A stretch of 64,000 bases of DNA from JADZEM01 sp046328125 (GCA_046328125.1 JAXLXF010000006.1:237057-301056), one strand, 5' to 3'. Shown: positions 29,017 to 38,126, counted from the first letter of the stretch. Made by a program: numbers and translations. The notes: generated from the letters alone by a model not told the origin.

Positions 29017-31398
29017 TCAGCGGGTGAGCCGCCAGAGCACGATGGTCCTGTCCGAAGACGCCGATGCCAGCGTCCGGCCATCCGGTGAGAACGCCACGCC
29101 GTTGACCCTCAAGCCATGCCCGAGCAGCGACTCGATCTGAGCACCATCGCTCACCCGCCAGAGCCGCACCGTACTGTCGGCCACGCCGGCCGCCACGAGC
29201 TGGCCATCTGGTGAGAACGCCACGCTCAGCACCGCCCGATCGGTTTGTTGCATTTTGCTCAGCGAGACGTCGCCGTTCGCGCTCGCGAGCACCACCGGCG
29301 AGCCGTCCGGCTCGGCGACCTGACCGGGCGCAGATCCTGGGGTTCCACCGCTCGGGACGGGCTGGTCATCTCGCAGCAGGTTGCGGAGGAGGTGGCCGTC
29401 GCTGGCCCGCCAGAGCTTGACGGTCCCGTCGTCGCCGCCAGAGGCGACGGTCTGGCCGTCCGGCGAGAACGCCACGCTTCTGACAAGGTCGCCGTGACCG
29501 ACCAGCGTCCGCAGCAGCACGCCGTCGCTCGCCCGCCAGAGCGTGACCGTCTGGTCGGTGGCGCCCGATGCCACCGTCTGGCCGTCCGGCGAGAACGCGA
29601 CGCTCTCGACCGGGTTCTGGTATCCCCCGAGCGTGCGCAGTACGGTGCCGTCGCCGAGCTGCCAGAGCTTGACGGTCTTGTCGCCTGATGCGGAGGCCAG
29701 CGTCCCCCCGTCCGGGGAGAACGCCACGCCAGACACAACGTCGGCATGCCCGCGCAACGTCTGCACAAGCGTGCTGTCGCTGGCTCGCCAGAGCTTGACC
29801 GTCTTGTCGGACGAGGCTGCCGCGACCGTTCGGCTATCCGGCGAGAATGCCAGCCCGGTGACGTCGGCCCCGCGGTCCTGGAGCGTTCGGACTGGGGCAC
29901 CGTCGTTCGCGCGCCAGAGTTTGACGGCGCCGTCGTCTGCCGCCGAGGCGAGATACTGCCCGTCAGGCGAGAACGCCACGCTGTAGACGTCGTCGTCGTG
30001 GCCGCGCAGGGTGACGAGCCGCGATACCTGAAGTGGGGCCGGCGAGGCGGCCATCACCGGCGTCGGTGAGCCCGCCGACGTGCTACCGGGACCGGCCGCC
30101 GGGCTCGACGCGGCGGCCGGCGCAACGGCGGTCGTCGCCGTGGTGCCGATGCGCCCGGACGGGGTGTTAGCCTGCCACCACAGCGCGGCGAGACCACCCA
30201 CGACGAGGACGGCGATCGCCAGCGTGAGCCAGCCCGGTCGCGCCCATGTCCGCCGCGGCAGTGGGCGCTGCCTATCCTCTGCATCGTCGGCATCGCCGTG
30301 CGACGATCGTTTGGCCCCGCCGTCATCATCCGACCGCCGGATACCCCAGTCCGAGATCGGGTCGCGCTCAGCGCTGGCCCTGAGCGCTTCGGCCCGGCGT
30401 GACAGCTCCGCTGTGTCGGACGCGCCGAGCGCTCGCAGCTGGCCGATCACGGCGTCCGCTGACCGCCAGTCGCCTTGGTCCAGCAGCCGGCCTGCCAGCG
30501 CGCGAAGCGCCTCGATCTGATCGCGCCGCCGATCCTCGTCCAGCTCGCTCGACGGGTCCCGGGAGTCCGAGGTCCCCAGGCTCGCGGTCAGGGCGTCGAC
30601 GAAGGCGCCGGCCGTCACGTACCGCTCGGACGGCCTTTTCGAGAGCTGTCGCAGGATGACCGCCTCAGCGGCCTGAGGCAGACTCGGGTTCAGCGCGCGT
30701 GGCGACGGCGGAGGCGTGTGTAGTTGATCGTGGATGATCTTGGCCGAGATCGTGCCCGTAAACGGCATCCGGCCGACCAGCAGCTCGTACGCGGTGATGC
30801 CGAGCGCGTACAGATCGCCGGACTCGCCATGCGGCCCGGCCGGTTGTTCGAGCAGCACTTCCGGCGCCATGTACTCGACCGTGCCCATGACGTTGTTGCG
30901 CGTCAGGGACGTCCCATCGGCGGCCCTCGCGAGCCCAAAGTCGACCAGCGTCAGATGATCGTGCGCGTCGACGGTCGCGTTGTCCGGCTTGACGTCCCGA
31001 TGGACCACGCCCTGCCCGTGCGCGAAGTCGAGCGCCGCCGCGAGCTGTCGGAGGAGCGCCAGCACCCGCTCGACCGTGAGCGGCCGGTCATCGCGCAGGA
31101 CCCGCCGCAGCGAACGGCCACTGAGCAGCTCCATCGCGATGTAGTACGCGCCGTCCTGGTCGCCGACGTCGTACACCCGGACGATGTTCGGATGCTCCAG
31201 CCCGGCCGCGAGTCGGGCCTCGCGCTCGAAACGGGCGATGAAGGTCGGATCGTCCGCAAGGTTGGAGGGCAGCACCTTCACCGCGCGTGGCCGATTGAGT
31301 CGACGATGGATCGCGCGATACACCGTGCCCATGCCGCCGGCTCCGAGCCGCTCCACGAGCCGGTACGGCCCCAGATTGTCGCCGACGGACGGAGTCAC
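29017..31398 (-). CDS. membrane Ser/Thr protein kinase with seven WD40 repeats
   Basis: 793 residues. GTG 31398 is chosen because the product then begins exactly like its paralogues (GDNLGPYRLVERLGAGGMG) and starts 7 bases after the preceding stop. Kinase motifs: Lys41, HRDVKPDN (Asp135), DFG (Asp153), APEV; all intact. An insert with helical repeats (about 290-370), a single membrane helix (WLTLAIAVLVVGGLAAL), a Ala/Pro/Ser linker and seven WD40 blades follow. Same architecture as the 24033 kinase but clearly diverged. Probably cotranscribed with the upstream zinc-ribbon gene (31406) and the downstream FHA gene. Confidence 0.92.
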   Translation of the reverse strand: MTPSVGDNLGPYRLVERLGAGGMGTVYRAIHRRLNRPRAVKVLPSNLADDPTFIARFEREARLAAGLEHPNIVRVYDVGDQDGAYYIAMELLSGRSLRRVLRDDRPLTVERVLALLRQLAAALDFAHGQGVVHRDVKPDNATVDAHDHLTLVDFGLARAADGTSLTRNNVMGTVEYMAPEVLLEQPAGPHGESGDLYALGITAYELLVGRMPFTGTISAKIIHDQLHTPPPSPRALNPSLPQAAEAVILRQLSKRPSERYVTAGAFVDALTASLGTSDSRDPSSELDEDRRRDQIEALRALAGRLLDQGDWRSADAVIGQLRALGASDTAELSRRAEALRASAERDPISDWGIRRSDDDGGAKRSSHGDADDAEDRQRPLPRRTWARPGWLTLAIAVLVVGGLAALWWQANTPSGRIGTTATTAVAPAAASSPAAGPGSTSAGSPTPVMAASPAPLQVSRLVTLRGHDDDVYSVAFSPDGQYLASAADDGAVKLWRANDGAPVRTLQDRGADVTGLAFSPDSRTVAAASSDKTVKLWRASDSTLVQTLRGHADVVSGVAFSPDGGTLASASGDKTVKLWQLGDGTVLRTLGGYQNPVESVAFSPDGQTVASGATDQTVTLWRASDGVLLRTLVGHGDLVRSVAFSPDGQTVASGGDDGTVKLWRASDGHLLRNLLRDDQPVPSGGTPGSAPGQVAEPDGSPVVLASANGDVSLSKMQQTDRAVLSVAFSPDGQLVAAGVADSTVRLWRVSDGAQIESLLGHGLRVNGVAFSPDGRTLASASSDRTIVLWRLTR

Positions 31399-31405
31399 GA
31401 CGGGC

Positions 31406-31963
31406 CTACCAGAGCCGGCCGCCGCAGTAGCCGCAGTAGACGGCGGGCCACGGCAAGCTTCGACCGCACCTCCCGCAGCCAACGGTCGCTCCCGGGCTCG
31501 GCGAGCCTGCCGTCTCGGGATAGAAAGGGGATCGCATGCCGCCCGCGAAGAGCATCAGATCGTCGCGCACCGGCTCGATCGGAGAGCCGTCATCCGGTGC
31601 GCCCAATCGCTCGATGAACTGCTGGGCCTCATCGGGGCCACCCGCCGAGAGCGCAAAGCGCGCGCAGCCGTTCGGATCGAGGTAGCCGGCCGCCGACAGC
31701 GCGTCCAACAGCTTCTCGGTCACCGTCGGCCCGCCGAGCGGCGCCAGCTCCGGTACCGACGATGGCGATGGTGCCGAAGATGCGCGGGTCACAATGGCTG
31801 TGGTGATCGCTCGCGTCGCCTCGTCCAGCAGCGTGATGACGGCCGCGCGGTTCGCGAGCGCCAGCGGCGAGAGGCATCGTGCCCGCCGCAGCAGATCATA
31901 CTGACGGGTGTGGGTCTCGCCGACCGACATCAGGATCTTGAGCTGGCTTGGCAGTTTGGCCAC
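31406..31963 (-). CDS. zinc-ribbon protein with TPAE/GYLD-type N-terminal domain
   Basis: 185 residues; GTG 31963 with GAGGA upstream. The N-terminal ~95 residues (LKILMSVGETHTRQYDLL, LLDAL..AGYLDPNGC) are related to the starts of the 32049 and 52300 products. The C terminus is a zinc ribbon, CGRC then CGYC, about residues 162-180. Has its own CCTGCGAGA promoter and heads the operon with a Ser/Thr kinase and the FHA protein. Function unknown; the ribbon suggests protein or nucleic-acid binding. Confidence 0.65.
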   Translation of the reverse strand: MAKLPSQLKILMSVGETHTRQYDLLRRARCLSPLALANRAAVITLLDEATRAITTAIVTRASSAPSPSSVPELAPLGGPTVTEKLLDALSAAGYLDPNGCARFALSAGGPDEAQQFIERLGAPDDGSPIEPVRDDLMLFAGGMRSPFYPETAGSPSPGATVGCGRCGRSLPWPAVYCGYCGGRLW

Positions 31964-32010
31964 GGTCGATCTTCCTCATCCAGCGGGCTGGTGACGCCCG
32001 GGTAGCACGT

Positions 32011-32039
32011 ATGCGCCCGCGCTCGGCGATTCTCGCAGG
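32011..32039 (-). promoter_or_regulatory. CCTGCGAGA-N16-GCAT element of zinc-ribbon/kinase/FHA operon
   Basis: Minus strand CCTGCGAGA (32039-32031), 16 bases, GCAT (32014-32011), 47 bases before GTG 31963. Confidence 0.8.
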
Positions 32040-32048
32040 GGTTCGCGC

Positions 32049-32693
32049 CTACGGCGCGGCTCGTCTCAACACGTGACCGCAATTTCCGCAGAACCGAGCG
32101 GCGGCCGGGAGCTCCTGATTGCAGTGTGAGCAGTGATGCTGCGCGTCCCGCTCGATACTGAGCGTCTTGAGACCGACCGGCTGGGTGATGGCACCGCGCC
32201 GTTCCGCCGGCTCGTCCGCCGACCCCGCTCCCGTTCCGTAGCCGGGTGCGATCGGCGGCTCGCGCTGAGCGGGTGCCGGGATCGAGGCCGGGCGTCGCCA
32301 GGTGAGCTTCAAAACGACGTGCTCGACGCCGTCTCGGATGAAGCGCAGCCAGCCGACGCCTGGTCGGGTGTCGGCCGGCGCGGCCAGGATCTGTTTGGCG
32401 AGCGCGATCGCGCCGTCGAGATCGACCGCATCCACGAGTCGACGGCAGCCAGCCTGGTCGAGGTAGCCGTCACGCCCGAGGACGCCGATCAGCACCTCGG
32501 TCAGCGACCGGCTGCCGAGCGCGTGTGACGGTCGGTACGCGGCAGCCTCGCGCTCCAACAGTGCGAGCACGGCGCCGCGCTCGCGCCGTGCCTTCCAGGT
32601 GAGGCAGCCGGTCCGGCACAGCAGCGTGTACCACTCGGCGGGCGTCTGGCCCGTTCCGATCAGGTTCTTGAGCGGGTCCGGGGGTAGCGCCAT
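32049..32693 (-). CDS. zinc-ribbon protein with TPAE/GYLD-type N-terminal domain, second member
   Basis: 214 residues; ATG 32693 with GGGAGGAG just upstream. N-terminal domain has LIGTGQTPAEWYTLL, SLTEVLIGVLGRDGYLDQAGC, parallel to ILGNGKTPAEHYEIC and AGYLDADLC in the 52300 product. A hydrophilic middle leads to a C-terminal zinc ribbon (CSHC...CGNC). No CCTGCGAGA element was found within 180 bases upstream. Family not recognised. Confidence 0.65.
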   Translation of the reverse strand: MALPPDPLKNLIGTGQTPAEWYTLLCRTGCLTWKARRERGAVLALLEREAAAYRPSHALGSRSLTEVLIGVLGRDGYLDQAGCRRLVDAVDLDGAIALAKQILAAPADTRPGVGWLRFIRDGVEHVVLKLTWRRPASIPAPAQREPPIAPGYGTGAGSADEPAERRGAITQPVGLKTLSIERDAQHHCSHCNQELPAAARFCGNCGHVLRRAAP

Positions 32694-32874
32694 GCTCTCC
32701 TCCCGCGCCAACGCGCCGGATCACGTCCCCAGCTCGACGATGCGCCGAAGCCGTCGGGTCTCACGGGCAGCCAGAGGCGCCGAGCCCAGGATACGCCATC
32801 TCGCGGGCGGCTCGGCCAGCCTCAGGCCGGGGCGCCAGCATGCTGGCCGCCGCCCTTGATCGGCCGGCGCACGC

Positions 32875-33396
32875 CTACGGCGTGCCCGGCCACCGCGCGC
32901 GCCACGGGCGGCCGTCCGGCCCAAGCGCCGGGTCATACGGCGATTCGAACTGGCAGGTCGCGAGCGTCAGTGTATAGGCACCTGATGGCTCACCGCGCAG
33001 GCCCGCCACGGCTGCGACGAAGTAACTGGCCGTCTTCGGCAGCACGACCTGGATGTGGGCGTCGCGACCGCCACCACTGTCCTCATCCTGGCGGATGCGA
33101 GGAGCGAGGCCGGGATTGTCGAACAGCAGCAGGGCCGAATCGAGCTCGGCGGACTGCATGATAGTGTCGACGCATTGGCCCGCGACACCGTCAAACGTCC
33201 AGAGCTCGGCGTTCAGGCCGCCTGCCGTGCGCACGGTGCGCGGGTTGGCCGGTCCGATGGTCGAGGCGTAGCTGCTGCCGATCGCCGCCGACGTCACCGG
33301 AAAGCTGATCTGGCTGCCCGAGGCTTGCTGGGCCGCCACCCTGGCGGGAATAGCGAGCGCCACGACCAGCGTGGCCAGCATGAAGGTGAAACGCAT
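32875..33396 (-). CDS. small secreted PPC-like domain protein
   Basis: 173 residues; ATG 33396 with GGGAGG 6 bases upstream. Signal peptide 1-22 (ARVAAQ). The mature part shows ELWTFDGVAGQCVDTIMQS, LDSALLLFDN, DEDSGGGRDAHIQVVLP and GAYTLTLATC, the order of motifs of bacterial pre-peptidase C-terminal (PPC) domains. It stands alone, without a protease. Similar in plan to the 38148 product. Likely exported and cell-surface or extracellular. Confidence 0.7.
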   Translation of the reverse strand: MRFTFMLATLVVALAIPARVAAQQASGSQISFPVTSAAIGSSYASTIGPANPRTVRTAGGLNAELWTFDGVAGQCVDTIMQSAELDSALLLFDNPGLAPRIRQDEDSGGGRDAHIQVVLPKTASYFVAAVAGLRGEPSGAYTLTLATCQFESPYDPALGPDGRPWRARWPGTP

Positions 33397-33443
33397 CGGT
33401 GCCCTCCCTGGGGGGCTCAGGCTCGTGGCCGCCCCTAATCTCG

Positions 33444-33472
33444 ATGCGGTCCTGGCGCAGGGATCTCGCAGG
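33444..33472 (-). promoter_or_regulatory. CCTGCGAGA-N16-GCAT element of PPC-like gene
   Basis: Minus strand CCTGCGAGA (33472-33464), 16 bases, GCAT (33447-33444), 47 bases before ATG 33396. Confidence 0.8.
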
Positions 33473-33489
33473 CTCGATCCGAATGGTGA

Positions 33490-34023
33490 CTATGCGGCCG
33501 GTCGTTTCAGCGCCTGGCGCACCATGACCACGACGGCAACCACGATGAACGGCAGCGCCAGCGTGATCGCCAGGAGCGCGCGAATCTCGGCGCCGGCCCG
33601 GACGGCCGCCGGCGGCTGGAATCCGAGCGCCGGCCGGGCCGGACTCCACGGTCCTTCCACCAGGAAGCCCACCACCGACCAGACCAACGGGACACCCTGA
33701 TACCAGCCCTGGAGCGTGTCGTAGAGGCTCACCCACGACGCGCTCGGCAGCACCGCCAGGATCACCCCGGCCACCACCCAGCCGACCACGCTCAAGATCA
33801 TCGACACCACCAGGCCCATCGGCACCGCCAGGAGCAGGTACACGGCGGCCTGGCCTCGGTGACCGCGCTTCGGCTCGGCCAATGATGACGCCTCCCCCCT
33901 GACAGTCCCAGTCAGACGGGGTCGGCTCGCTCCCGCTCCTGCACTGGCTCCCAGCTCCTGGCCGACGTACCCGGCCCGGTTGGCTGGCGTCGCGCTGGTC
34001 AGTGATCGTGCGTCCTCAGTCAT
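33490..34023 (-). CDS. hypothetical membrane protein, three helices
   Basis: 177 residues. A hydrophilic N terminus (~60 residues) is followed by hydrophobic segments at about 60-95 (two close helices) and 145-168 (LLAITLALPFIVVAVVVMV). No family recognised. Has its own CCTGCGAGA element. Confidence 0.6.
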   Translation of the reverse strand: MTEDARSLTSATPANRAGYVGQELGASAGAGASRPRLTGTVRGEASSLAEPKRGHRGQAAVYLLLAVPMGLVVSMILSVVGWVVAGVILAVLPSASWVSLYDTLQGWYQGVPLVWSVVGFLVEGPWSPARPALGFQPPAAVRAGAEIRALLAITLALPFIVVAVVVMVRQALKRPAA

Positions 34024-34058
34024 GTGAAGCTCATCTCCCTGGCGTGATGCTGCTCCTC

Positions 34059-34087
34059 ATGCCCGATCGTGCAGTAGATCTCGCAGG
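34059..34087 (-). promoter_or_regulatory. CCTGCGAGA-N16-GCAT element of 33490 membrane gene
   Basis: Minus strand CCTGCGAGA (34087-34079), 16 bases, GCAT (34062-34059), 35 bases before ATG 34023. Confidence 0.8.
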
Positions 34088-34090
34088 CAG

Positions 34091-35806
34091 CTATCGACGG
34101 TCGTCGGCCACCTCCAGGTCCGGCCGTCGTACGCGCAGCGCGTCGATGGCGCCCGGGCTGACGTTTGTCTCGCTGACGTCCAGCCATCGCAGCGCCGTGA
34201 GCCCGGCGAGGTACGGCAGGCTGCCGTCGGTCACCCGGGTGCCACGCAGGATCAGCGCGTCGAGGCTGCCCAGTACGCGACGGTCGCCGAAGTATGCGAG
34301 CTCGGCGTCGTCCAGGTCGATCACGCTCAGATCGAGCACGCAGTGGACATCCGCCGGCACGGTCGGGAGTGGCGAGAGGAGCCGCCCGGGGCGCCCGAGC
34401 CAGTCGTCACCATCGCAGTAGGGGTTGACGTCGAGGCCGATCTTCAGCCAGCCAGGTATGACGACATGCCCTTGCGCCGGCCCGAGCCTCCGCCAGCCGG
34501 CCCAGGTGCCGGACTCGACCGTAGCGCCGTACGGGAGTACCCGGCCAAAGTCAGGACCACGGACATAGAGGGTGCCGAGCGAGCTCATCACCGGCAGGGA
34601 CAGGGCGCGCCAGTGCTGGCGCTCGACGTTCTCGCCGAATCCCCACCGGATGCTGACGGACGGCATGGAGCTCCTGAGCCAGCGGATGCTTCGCGGCAGC
34701 ACGTCTACCCCGACGGCCGAGATGCGCCGGAGCGCGGGCAGGTCGACCAACTGCTCCAGGCCGGCCTCGGTCAACGGCGCCTCGTCGAGCTCGAGCCGCC
34801 GGAGATTCGGCAGCGCCGCGAGGTGAATTAGGCCTTCGCCGGTGACGGCGGTCCGATTGAGCGAAAGCCACTCCAGCCCGGTCAGCCCGGCCAGGTGCAC
34901 CAGCCCGGCGTCGGTCACGCGGGTGCCATCCAGGTCCAGCCGGCGCAGGCCGGTCAGGCCGGTCAGGTGGGCCAGGTCGTCGTCCGAGACGCGAGTCCCG
35001 GTCAGTGTCAGCACCTCGAGCGAGGTCAGGCCGGCCAGATGCGTCAGGCCAGGTCCATCTATGGGAGTCCAGGCCAGCCAGAGCTCGCGCAGGTGGCTGT
35101 GATTCCTGAGCTGGACCAGCCCGGCATCGCCGACCGCCGTGCCGTTCAGTTGGAGCTGCTCCAGGGCTGCCAGGCCAGCAAGATGCACCATGCCGGCGTC
35201 GTCGAGCGGAGCCGGGCCGATCTGGATGTCGTGGAGCGCGCGGAGGCCGGCCAGGAAGCCGAATCCCACGCGGGTGACGCGGGTGCCGCGAACGTCGAGC
35301 CGGCGCAGCGCGGCCAGGCCCGCCAGGTGGGCCAGCCCCTCGTCGCCAACCCGCTCGGCTCCGGCCAGGTCGAGCGCTCGCAAGTTGGCCAGCCCGGCGA
35401 GATGCGCCAGCGCCCGATCGGTCAACCAGGCGGCTGGAAATCGTAGCCACCGCAGACCGGTCAGGTGGGCGACGTACGCCAACGGGTCAGGCGACAGATC
35501 CAGATACGGCAGATCGAGCCGGGCCAATGCGTCAGGCGGCAGACCGGCCAGCGGCGCCAGATCGGTCACATCGGTCGCGACGCCGAGCCCGAGCTCGACG
35601 TTGGCCGGCACGTCGACCTCACCGCACGCCAATCCTTGGTAGTCCCAGTCGTGGCCTGTCGTGGGCGTGTGGTCGTCGTCGTACTCGTTCCAGTTCGGGC
35701 CGCCGGCATCCTCGGCGCCCGGAGCCCGAGCGTACAGGCTTCCAAGCCGACGATCCGGCGGGAGAGAGATCCGCCGAGTTGCGCTCATCCTGGCACTGTC
35801 TGACAC
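34091..35806 (-). CDS. leucine-rich repeat protein
   Basis: 571 residues, cytosolic by sequence. GTG 35806 has TGGAGAG 5 bases upstream, better than the ATG at 35788. From about residue 85 to 370 there are roughly a dozen 24-residue leucine-rich repeats of the type L..L..L.L.GTRVTD.GL.HLAGL, with two or three more at the C terminus. The stretch between (about 385-480) is not repetitive. Such repeats make a curved interaction surface; partner unknown. Confidence 0.85.
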   Translation of the reverse strand: MSDSARMSATRRISLPPDRRLGSLYARAPGAEDAGGPNWNEYDDDHTPTTGHDWDYQGLACGEVDVPANVELGLGVATDVTDLAPLAGLPPDALARLDLPYLDLSPDPLAYVAHLTGLRWLRFPAAWLTDRALAHLAGLANLRALDLAGAERVGDEGLAHLAGLAALRRLDVRGTRVTRVGFGFLAGLRALHDIQIGPAPLDDAGMVHLAGLAALEQLQLNGTAVGDAGLVQLRNHSHLRELWLAWTPIDGPGLTHLAGLTSLEVLTLTGTRVSDDDLAHLTGLTGLRRLDLDGTRVTDAGLVHLAGLTGLEWLSLNRTAVTGEGLIHLAALPNLRRLELDEAPLTEAGLEQLVDLPALRRISAVGVDVLPRSIRWLRSSMPSVSIRWGFGENVERQHWRALSLPVMSSLGTLYVRGPDFGRVLPYGATVESGTWAGWRRLGPAQGHVVIPGWLKIGLDVNPYCDGDDWLGRPGRLLSPLPTVPADVHCVLDLSVIDLDDAELAYFGDRRVLGSLDALILRGTRVTDGSLPYLAGLTALRWLDVSETNVSPGAIDALRVRRPDLEVADDRR

Positions 35807-35868
35807 GGCGTCTCTCCAGGCTTGGTCGTGGGCGGGCGGCCCGTCGTGTTCGTCGTCGTCAGGACAGC

Positions 35869-35897
35869 ATGCAGGCTGGCGGGCACCATCTCGCAGG
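35869..35897 (-). promoter_or_regulatory. CCTGCGAGA-N16-GCAT element of LRR gene
   Basis: Minus strand CCTGCGAGA (35897-35889), 16 bases, GCAT (35872-35869), 62 bases before GTG 35806. Confidence 0.8.
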
Positions 35898-35913
35898 CGA
35901 GGGGCGCATGGGA

Positions 35914-36654
35914 TCAGGGCGAGCGCGGCTCGAAGGCGACCAGGTACTCGCCGGCCGGGAGCCGGTTGAAACGCGCGATCAGGTACGCGATCCCGGGCTG
36001 ACGCTCCGGCTCAGCTACGCGCGGCTCGCCCCCGCCGCTGACCGGGACGAGCAAGACCAGTGGCGGCTCCTGGTCCGCCGGCAGTGCGTCGAGCCGCACG
36101 ACGACATCGTGTCGTTCGCCGTTCACGGCGACCCGGACCCGGCCGGCCCCGCCGATTGAGGCCTCGGCGACGGCCGGCGGCGGTGGTACGGCGCCGCGCC
36201 CTCGGCCGCCACGGGTCGGGGTCGGCGCCGGCGCGAGCGTGAACTGCCAGGCCGAGCCGGGGCGTGCCACCGCGTCGAGCCCCTCCGTGACCACCCGCGA
36301 AGCCTGACCGGCGGCGTCCATGACGACCCGCACGGCCGCCTCGACGCTTCCGGACCAGGACTCGGCCCAGCGCGTCAGCCGCTCGCGTAGGGCCGGCGCG
36401 TCGGCGACCGCTGCCGCCTGCTCGACTGCGCCCTGCATCAGGGCAGCCAGGGTGGCCTCGGCGTGCGATCGGGCGGTCCAGCCGTCCCAGAGCTCAGAGA
36501 GCTCGCGAGCCTCGCGAGCCAGATCCGTACACAGGTCGCAGTGGGCCAGGTGCATCTCGATTGGCCGCTCCTCGCCCGCCGAGAGCTTCATCTCGACGTA
36601 GTCGGCGATCGTGTCGAGGTCGAGGTGACCGGTCGTCCGCGTCTCCTCAGCCAT
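35914..36654 (-). CDS. zinc-type anti-sigma factor (predicted)
   Basis: 246 residues. ATG 36654 has GGAGG 8 bases upstream and overlaps the sigma gene stop by 8 bases (ATGGCTGA), so the pair is translationally coupled. Residues 10-60 contain H35-x3-C39-x2-C42 in HLAHCDLC, the ZAS / zf-HC2 signature of anti-sigma factors. No membrane helix is seen, so it would act in the cytosol; the C-terminal ~100 residues look like a small beta domain. Also has its own promoter element inside the sigma gene, a layout that would allow negative feedback. Partner assignment rests on adjacency. Confidence 0.75.
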   Translation of the reverse strand: MAEETRTTGHLDLDTIADYVEMKLSAGEERPIEMHLAHCDLCTDLAREARELSELWDGWTARSHAEATLAALMQGAVEQAAAVADAPALRERLTRWAESWSGSVEAAVRVVMDAAGQASRVVTEGLDAVARPGSAWQFTLAPAPTPTRGGRGRGAVPPPPAVAEASIGGAGRVRVAVNGERHDVVVRLDALPADQEPPLVLLVPVSGGGEPRVAEPERQPGIAYLIARFNRLPAGEYLVAFEPRSP

Positions 36655-37975
36655 CGCCACGCCCTCCAATCTCGATGCGGCCGGCCGCCCGATTTCTCGC
36701 AGGCCCCGGTTGATCCTCGGCCGCCATCTTCGAAGCCTCGTCTCGCCGCTGGCGCAACAGCTCGGTCATGACGCGTCGCTTCACGGCGTCCCACCACTGG
36801 GTGACGTTGTCCGTTGGCTTGCCGGTGTAGTAGTCCCGGAACGCCGTGTCGCCCACGATCCTGGCGTGCAGCGCCGGATGCGTTGCCAGCGTCTTCGGGT
36901 CCTGGACCGCGACGTCGAATCGCTGATCCATGGACAGCCGGAGGCGCTCGAACGACTCCGCGACGGCCTGACTCAGGCCGCCGGACTCGACAAGGACGCC
37001 GCCGTAGGTCCGCTCCAGCTCCAACTCCAGCGCGCGCAGCGGGTCGTCCGAACGATCGGCGACCAGCTCGGCCGGCCTCCACTCCAGCAGCTTGCAGAAG
37101 CCGAACGCGATCAACTGGTGCGGCGGGCTCGCGCTGCCAAACGTCGCCCGCAGCAGCCGCTCGTACTCCTCGGCCGCGCCGACGCGCTGGATCATCCGCT
37201 CGTTCCAGGTGTGGTCGGCGCCGATCAGCGGCTCGGCATCGTTCAACGACACCGCTTTCCGCTGATCATAGTGCCGCTTCAGAAACGTGTGCGCCCAGTA
37301 CTTGACGAAGCGCTCGAACGACCCGCGCAGCGGATCGTAGGTTGCCAGGCGCTGCCAAACCTGTGCCCAGGTCTGCTGGCAGACGTCGTGGGCGGCGTCG
37401 TCGGACCGAACCTTGGGGCGCACGTAGCCGAAAACGAGGTCGGCGAACCGCTCGTGGAGCCGGGCAAAGCTGGCGTTCAGTGCAGCCTCGGATCGGCTGC
37501 CCGCCTGTCGGGCTTCGAGGAGCGACACGGCCAGATCGGCCGGCAGGCCGGCCGCGTCCTCCAGCTCGGCGAGCGTCTGGCGATCGCCCCGCCGGGCCTG
37601 CTCGACCAGTCCGGCCCGAAGCTCGTCCATGACCCGCGCTGGCGCCTCCCAGGCGGCGGCGACATACTCGGCAAAGAGCGCGTCGGAGGCAGCGGTCTCG
37701 GCCACCGCCGGTGGGCTGACGTCGAGCCGGGCTAGCAGCTCGTCAAACAGGCGCTGGCTCACCGCGCACAGCCGGCCGGCGTGGTCGGTTCCCATCCGAT
37801 CGAGCGCGCCGCCACCGGCCCGGCTCGCGAGGAGGACATTGCAGGCGGCGGCGAGGTGGGCGAGGCGCTGCCGCTCGTCGTCGAGCCACTCGCGCTCGCG
37901 GCCGGACCAGCGCTGACGATGCGTCGGCCGGGCCTCGGCCTGAACGTCGGCGATCGCCTGGATCTGTGCGAGCAT
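36647..37975 (-). CDS. ECF-like sigma factor with an unusual C-terminal domain
   Basis: 442 residues from ATG 37975 (AAGGAG lies 12 bases upstream; a much longer upstream frame has no homology). Residues about 170-240 are sigma region 2: FARLHERFADLVFGYV, DAAHDVCQQTWAQVWQRL, then YDPLRGSFERFVKYWAHTFL. There is no recognisable region 4; instead residues 283-420 hold SPPHQLIAFGF and a helical stretch also found in the 52300 product. A ~165-residue N-terminal extension is unrecognised. If functional it would bind core polymerase by region 2 and use a non-standard -35 reader. Best candidate to recognise the CCTGCGAGA-N16-GCAT promoters. Confidence 0.7.
   Translation of the reverse strand: MLAQIQAIADVQAEARPTHRQRWSGREREWLDDERQRLAHLAAACNVLLASRAGGGALDRMGTDHAGRLCAVSQRLFDELLARLDVSPPAVAETAASDALFAEYVAAAWEAPARVMDELRAGLVEQARRGDRQTLAELEDAAGLPADLAVSLLEARQAGSRSEAALNASFARLHERFADLVFGYVRPKVRSDDAAHDVCQQTWAQVWQRLATYDPLRGSFERFVKYWAHTFLKRHYDQRKAVSLNDAEPLIGADHTWNERMIQRVGAAEEYERLLRATFGSASPPHQLIAFGFCKLLEWRPAELVADRSDDPLRALELELERTYGGVLVESGGLSQAVAESFERLRLSMDQRFDVAVQDPKTLATHPALHARIVGDTAFRDYYTGKPTDNVTQWWDAVKRRVMTELLRQRRDEASKMAAEDQPGPARNRAAGRIEIGGRGDG
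36675..36703 (-). promoter_or_regulatory. CCTGCGAGA-N16-GCAT element of anti-sigma gene, inside sigma gene
   Basis: Minus strand CCTGCGAGA (36703-36695), 16 bases, GCAT (36678-36675), 20 bases before ATG 36654. It lies within the last codons of the sigma gene, so the anti-sigma can be made without new sigma. Confidence 0.8.
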
Positions 37976-38087
37976 CGGTCGGGCGGGCTCCTTATGGCGG
38001 CGAACGGCGAGCGTCAGTCGGACACGGCGTCCGAATGGTACCGCGTTTGCGGCGCACGAGAACCCGAATCGGTGACGACACCGCCAG

Positions 38088-38126
38088 CAGCACGATGCTG
38101 CCCCGCAGCGGGGCAGCATCGTGCTG
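38088..38126 (-). terminator. 17-base-pair perfect stem-loop
   Basis: CAGCACGATGCTGCCCC (38088-38104), loop GCAGC, then its exact complement (38110-38126). It sits between the end of the 38148 gene and the start of the sigma gene, both on the minus strand. No T-run follows, so it may be a factor-independent pause, an RNA stabiliser, or a regulatory leader of the sigma gene. Confidence 0.55.
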
